DNA from: Parasedimentitalea denitrificans
GTDB lineage: Bacteria > Pseudomonadota > Alphaproteobacteria > Rhodobacterales > Rhodobacteraceae
Direction of reading: 5' to 3'
DNA: 64,000 nucleotides
Assembly (NCBI RefSeq): GCF_011813015.1
Contig: NZ_QHLQ01000004.1
Span: 124,001 to 188,000, forward strand
This document shows positions 63,977 through 64,000 of this stretch, piece after piece (positions within the stretch are counted from its first letter, which is position 1; the number at the start of each line of letters is the position of its first letter). The notes under the pieces were generated by a model that ran no database searches, was not told the DNA's origin, and was given only the letters and a program-made list of their open reading frames with translations. The position numbers and the translations under genes are program-made.

Positions 63977-64000
63977 GTATTGCATTTTAACTGTATTGTT

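Noticed and set aside
1-64000. tRNA, rRNA, insertion sequences, prophage and CRISPR
   Set aside because: Looked for by eye on both strands; no cloverleaf with CCA, no transposase motif, no repeat-spacer array was found. A software scan would be needed to be certain.

Overview
The window looks like a piece of an alphaproteobacterial chromosome, most likely Rhodobacterales (Roseobacter group). The evidence is gene content and order: a RegB/SenC/RegA redox two-component locus, an alphaproteobacterial parB-parA-rsmG-mnmG-mnmE-rho-hemJ block next to maf-aroE-coaE-dnaQ-secB, a HemJ-type protoporphyrinogen oxidase, a Tim44-like protein, AddAB instead of RecBCD, and a hairpin-plus-CCCGGGATATTTTTGG element I recall from this family. 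I see no insertion sequence, prophage, CRISPR array, tRNA or rRNA. This is almost entirely vertically inherited housekeeping sequence.

Layout. 1-8.7 kb: the 5' end of an RNA methyltransferase, a heterodimeric ABC exporter, a CCA-adding-type polymerase, two Nudix hydrolases and Hsp33. 7.4-9.2 kb: a response regulator/PP2C phosphatase divergent from a lone Hpt protein. 9.2-17.4 kb: metabolism (IlvA, ArgG, exported MsrA, ribokinase, malic enzyme) and small unknowns. 17.9-25.2 kb: MutS, GrpE/HrcA, RNase PH, RdgB, HemW and a YbaN-type protein. 25.2-35.7 kb: the replication and segregation core. ParB, ParA, RsmG, MnmG, MnmE, Rho and HemJ all run leftward, and Maf, AroE, CoaE and DnaQ run rightward. 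Between the two groups lies a 405-base gene-free stretch with several DnaA-box-like 9-mers and AT-rich segments, the best oriC candidate. Two perfect 16-bp parS palindromes lie 3-5 kb to its left, inside rsmG and over the mnmG start.

35.8-45 kb: envelope and proteostasis genes (SecB, FxsA, Tim44-like, MltA, Smr, a lipoprotein hydrolase, HslV - membrane protein - HslU), a DUF1127 peptide, a tandem Lin0512-family pair and thioredoxin. 45-55 kb: a long leftward gene string, PAS protein - TsaE - AmgK-like - MurU-like - AddB - AddA - TrxA, mostly stop/start overlapped. 55-58 kb: RegB, divergent from SenC and RegA. 58-64 kb: an HD hydrolase, a small secreted protein, AhcY, a predicted outer-membrane barrel, an uncharacterised secreted-protein operon facing a LysR regulator, and a DUF2853 protein.

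Starts were re-chosen wherever a ribosome binding site or a stop/start overlap supported a different codon from the longest frame. Non-ATG starts that look real include mutS (TTG), parA (TTG), mnmG (GTG), hemW (GTG) and the second Nudix gene (GTG). All functions come from reading motifs and recalling families; no database search was run.
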